This document shows, piece after piece, positions 60,935-64,000 of a DNA stretch of 64,000 bases. The first letter of the stretch is position 1; each line of letters begins with the position of its first letter. A program made the translations under genes and the position numbers. The DNA lies in NCBI GenBank assembly GCA_963575745.1, contig CAUYUJ010009458.1, forward strand, positions 64,001 to 128,000. The letters are read 5' to 3'. Source of the DNA: Prorocentrum cordatum. Taxonomy: Eukaryota; Sar; Dinophyceae; Prorocentrales; Prorocentraceae. Under the pieces are notes generated by a model, which saw only the letters and a list, made by a program, of their open reading frames with translations, was not told the DNA's origin and did no database searches.

Positions 60935-61100
60935 GCCCAAGAGCCCGTCGAGAGGTTTTCCTGGCGGGCCCGAAGAGGCCAAAATCATTGATTTCCTTAG
61001 GTTTTTGAAGGATTTTTGCATTTTCGCTTGTTCGGCCTTCAGACGGCTCAAGACGGCCCAAGAGGCCCCCAAGATCGTCTCAAGATCGCCCACGAGGCGC
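60935..61100. repeat. Short 9-bp-period array with R-like core, reversed
   Basis: CCCAAGAGG-type units with a core reading CCAAAATCATTGATTTCC and TTTTTGCATTTTCGC, which resembles the complement of the element R core (AATCAACGATTTTGG). It is therefore a fragment related to family R, in reverse. Confidence 0.55.
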
Positions 61101-61412
61101 AAATATGCGCGGGTAAGCCAATGTTGTTTGCTGGTTGTATGTTTGGAACGTTTGCTGGACGTGTGTGTGTGTGTGTTGGTATGATTTCGACATGTTGATT
61201 TGTTGTGCAAGGGGTGATTGAAAATATTTGCTGAGATTTGTTAGCGCGCGGTTACGATGGTATGAGTTCATATGGGACACGAACGACGTTCCAAGAAAAG
61301 GTTGCTTCAGCCGGGCTCGGGAGGGGGCGGGGTGGAGATTCTACCTGTCGCAGCGTGTGTTTCCGGGCACCCACGAAGCGCCCACGGGCGGGCACCGGGT
61401 GAAACACTGGCC

Positions 61413-61520
61413 TCCTCCTCCTCCTCCTCCTCCTCCTCCTCCTCCTCCTCCTCATGCCTCCTCCTCCTCCTCCTCCTCATGCCTCCTCCTCATGCCTCCT
61501 CCTCATGCCTCCTCCTCATG
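61413..61520. repeat. TCC/TCATGCC array
   Basis: (TCC)n passes into four copies of TCATGCCTCCTCC. The downstream 61520-61720 is very GC-rich with GCGGGGCGCCC repeats. Confidence 0.9.
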
Positions 61521-61849
61521 CCTCCACAGCGCGGGACGCCCACGAGGCGGTTGTGCGGGCGGGCACCGGGGGAGACCCCGGCGTGCCCACCCAGCGCGGG
61601 GCGGTCACGGGGCGCCCGGCGGGCGGGCCCCGGGCTGGAAATTTCGTGGGCCCGCCCCCCAGCGCGGGGCGCCCTGGGGGCGGGGGGGCCACGGGGGGCG
61701 GGGCCCACGCCCCCCCCCCCTGACTCTCCAGAGGGCTATGTTTTAGCACGGGAGGCCTACAAACCTAAACAACGAGACGAAACAGCCGAAACCCAAGACA
61801 TAGAATAGCTCTGGGATGGGTTTTCAAGTCGCGTGCTGTTTTTTAGCCC

Positions 61850-62200
61850 TCCTGGAAGGTCAGGGTCTGGGGGCCCCAGAAGCTCCCCGGAGAGCGATCC
61901 GACGAGCGCCGCGTCGCCACAGGACAGTCGCGAAGCACCCTCGAGACGGCCTGCAAAGGTGGCCGGCGGCTCTCGAGGCGTCTCGAACGGCCCCACACGC
62001 GCCCGAGACGCTTAAAAACACACACGCGTCTAAGACGCCCGAAGGACCCCTCAGGAGGTCCCCCAAGAGGGGTCCGACAAGCACACATCGTCCCGCTCCC
62101 TCCGCAAAGCGTACAGTTCTAGCATCGTCGTTTTGGGGGGGTCTTCGTACCTTCCCTGACGACCTCAGAAGTTCCCAAGATCGCCCCAAGACGGCCCGTA
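61850..62200. repeat. Relative of the 650-bp array unit
   Basis: GGTGGCCGGCGGCTCTCGAG, GAGGCGTCTCGAACGGCCCC, CTCCGCAAAGCGTACAGTTC and TGACGACCTCAGA follow the order of the unit at 43803-45095. The flanking 9-bp repeats are short. Confidence 0.6.
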
Positions 62201-62249
62201 GCCATTTTATAGCTCAAGCTGTATTTTGGCCCAAGTAGGCACCCTGCGC

Positions 62250-62750
62250 TACACATCAGACCCGAAAGGATGGCGAGCCTCGCGGGCGTCAGTCTCCTGG
62301 CCGTCGGCGGAGAGTTCCCACGACCAAGGCCAGCGGCAGCTTGGGCAGAGCTATCCAGCGTGGTTCCTGCGCCGAGGCAACCCTCGGCTCCCAGGATGAC
62401 CCGCGGGCGCCCCAGCGCGGGCAGGTGGCTCCATTTCTCCGTGCCGCGCCAGCCGCCTGGTGAAGCCCCCACTGGCAGGATCCGTAGGCCCCCTGGTCTG
62501 TGTCGTCCCGAGCCTCCAGCTTCATTGACGTTCAGCCGGTTTCCCGAGACAGAGTACGGTGCGAACAAGTTCATGCCACCTGATTTGCTGCCCAGCATGG
62601 AGCTGGCCGGCAGTTTGGCAATGAGCGACCGCACGAGAGACAGCGAGTTAACCTCTGATCTTTACCAGGATTCCCCGAAGGCCTCCAGTGGGCATGGGGC
62701 TCCATTGGACCAGCGGGATCGCCGGCGTTGACGAGCGGCCCCCCGCGTTG
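62250..62750. other. Region open on both strands, coding strand unclear
   Basis: A 153-codon plus frame (ending SKASSGHG-like sequence before TGA near 62731) and a 171-codon minus frame (starting MRSLIAKLPASSMLGSKSGG near 62634) overlap. Both have plausible composition and no simple repeat. At most one is real. I recognise no domain on either. Confidence 0.25.
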
Positions 62751-62851
62751 CCGGGACTCACCCGTCCTCCCGGCCAGCTCGTCCGGCCAGAGGGCACGCC
62801 GCCCGACCTCGACGACCGCACGAGGTCCTCAGGGGCGGCCTAACCGACCCT

Positions 62852-63119
62852 TAGCAAACCATCCCCTTCCGTGACGTCCTCCTCGCTTCGCCGGGCGGCA
62901 TGTGTATGCGTCTGGAGGGGAGCTCGAAAGGCGAGCATGACGTCACGGAAGGGAGGGCTGGACCTCAACGCTGTTCTGCTGGACTTCGGCTGTGTGTTGT
63001 TCCTCGCTCTTGGCGGGAAGGTGCAGGAGAGCAGGTCGGGCAAAGCGAACAACGAAACGAGAAGACGAAGCGAAAAGCAACGTTTCGCTCCAGCCCTGAC
63101 GGAAGGGGGTGGTTTGCCA
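62852..63119. mobile_element. MITE-like element family K
   Basis: TTAGCAAACCATCCCCTTCC at the left pairs with GGAAGGGGGTGGTTTGCCA at the right. A second copy of the arm, CTTCCGTGACGTC (62866-62878), is mirrored by GACGTCACGGAAG (62939-62951), leaving a palindrome within the palindrome. Single copy here. Confidence 0.65.
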
Positions 63120-63325
63120 GGGGTCGATCAGGCCGCGCCCCAGGTCCCCGTGCCGCGCGGGCCCGAGCCAGCTCGGCAGCGAGCAGGCGGGGCGGCCCCC
63201 GCGCCCGCACGCCCGTGCCGCGCAGGCCCAGACCTACCCCGGCAACGCCAGGAGGTCGCTGTCGGCGAGGGGCAGCAGGCGCCTGTGCGATGTGCGTTAG
63301 GGGGGGGCCGAGGAGCAGCTATGCT

Positions 63326-63476
63326 CGGCCTCGCGCAGAGGGGGCTTCTTAGAAGCACCCCTGCCTCCTAGAAGGCGCGGGCCTTCTCTACAGATGCAAG
63401 GCTGGCGCCTTCTCAGGAGCAGCCTCCTTCTTAGAAGCCTTCCCCCTCCTCCTACCCCCTGTACGCGCGCCGCCGA
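63326..63476. mobile_element. MITE family D, copy 4
   Basis: CTCGCGCAGAGGGGGCTTC at the left, AGAAGCACCCCTGCCTCC in the middle (shared with 19950 and 36700), and AGAAGCCTTCCCCCTCC with GTACGCGCGCCGCCG at the right. It lies 7 bp from MITE family A copy 6. Confidence 0.7.
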
Positions 63477-63482
63477 TCTTTG

Positions 63483-63649
63483 CGTCGGGCCTGTCCCTCT
63501 GCAGGAGGAGTATGCAAGAAACGTCAAACAGGAAAAGAGTTGGTCTGGGGACGATTATTTTGTTCTGAGTTGTTGACCATCTTTGCGCATGTTGTGACTA
63601 CTGCTCATGTTTTGTCAAACATCCGCCTGTAGGAGGACATGCCCGACTG
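63483..63649. mobile_element. MITE family A, copy 6
   Basis: CGTCGGGCCTGTCCCTCTGC with AGGAGGAGTATG at the left pairs with CATCCGCCTGTAGGAGGACA and TGCCCGACTGA at the right. TTAA is lost at both ends. Confidence 0.65.
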
Positions 63650-63659
63650 AGAGTAGCTC

Positions 63660-64000
63660 TGGAGATGGCATGTATGTGGGCGGCTGGACAAGGTCCGGGT
63701 TTACGGGACGCGCCAGGAGCCATCATCCGCAGAGGGCAAGCAGCAGGGATGCGTACAACCCGCGGGTCGCGGGCCCGAAGTGGGTATGATTGGTTTTCGG
63801 TAGCTACTAATTTGCGTGAGGCTCCAATCGCATAAGCAATGATCGACCGATACTTTTTCAACATGGCCGAGAGCCAGGCGCGGGGGCTAGTTTTTGGCTG
63901 GTCAGGCCAGGGCATCGCCCCTTCGTCGACTTTGAGTGTACTATTAGCACCCTCCACCCCCTTCATAGGTTTTCTTTCTGGCAGCGTCCCTGGCAGGACC
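63660..64000. other. Unassigned window end
   Basis: Balanced composition and no visible element ends. A minus frame of 122 codons spans it, ending within the MITE to its left. Nothing supports a gene call. Confidence 0.35.

Overview
The window looks like nuclear DNA of a dinoflagellate. It is GC-rich, gene-poor and built almost entirely of layered repeats. The strongest taxonomic marker is a 21-nt block at 24248-24268 (minus strand) that matches the dinoflagellate mRNA spliced leader at 19 of 21 positions and lies 13 nt upstream of a small ORF. That arrangement fits a retroposed, trans-spliced transcript. I see no rRNA, tRNA, CRISPR array, bacterial operon or phage module. Most long open frames are by-products of low-complexity or tandem repeats and are not annotated as genes.

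Coding content. (1) A LINE-type retrotransposon lies on the minus strand at 39152-42380. Its endonuclease-reverse transcriptase frame is open, it is 5'-truncated, and it is bounded by a perfect 15-bp target-site duplication. (2) It sits inside an older plus-strand gene (about 37929-43610) that also carries a ~200-bp inverted-repeat element and several in-frame stops. (3) A 77-codon retrogene lies at 24001-24234 (minus). (4) A decayed second LINE with RNase H motifs spans 54612-56850 (minus). (5) Several short coding relics remain, including a peptide block recurring at 1600, 26737 and 50326.

Repeat layout. 0-10 kb: 88-bp and ~150-bp tandem arrays, a palindromic element with TGTTCTAAGAACA motifs, a GT microsatellite, and the first copy of a satellite-filled composite element (7322-8860). 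10-16 kb: ~102-bp tandem arrays and copy 1 of a 1-kb dispersed element. 16-24 kb: GAT arrays and a dense cluster of small inverted-repeat (MITE-like) elements. 24-31 kb: the retrogene, more MITE-like elements, and a three-level nest at 29573-30837. 31-37 kb: degenerate 9-bp arrays, TCC arrays and further dispersed repeats. 37-43.6 kb: the LINE and its host gene. 43.8-50 kb: 9-bp-period arrays including a ~650-bp tandem duplication. 50-54 kb: a second MITE cluster and the inverted second copy of the composite element (52001-53844). 54-64 kb: the decayed LINE, CAT/GGA arrays, GCGC-rich degenerate repeats and two terminal MITE-like elements.

Overall this is a graveyard of transposons, with at least a dozen recurring short families that have terminal inverted repeats (TIRs). 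I label them A-U for cross-reference. Element boundaries were read by eye and are generally good to a few bases where inverted repeats or duplications are visible, and to tens of bases elsewhere.
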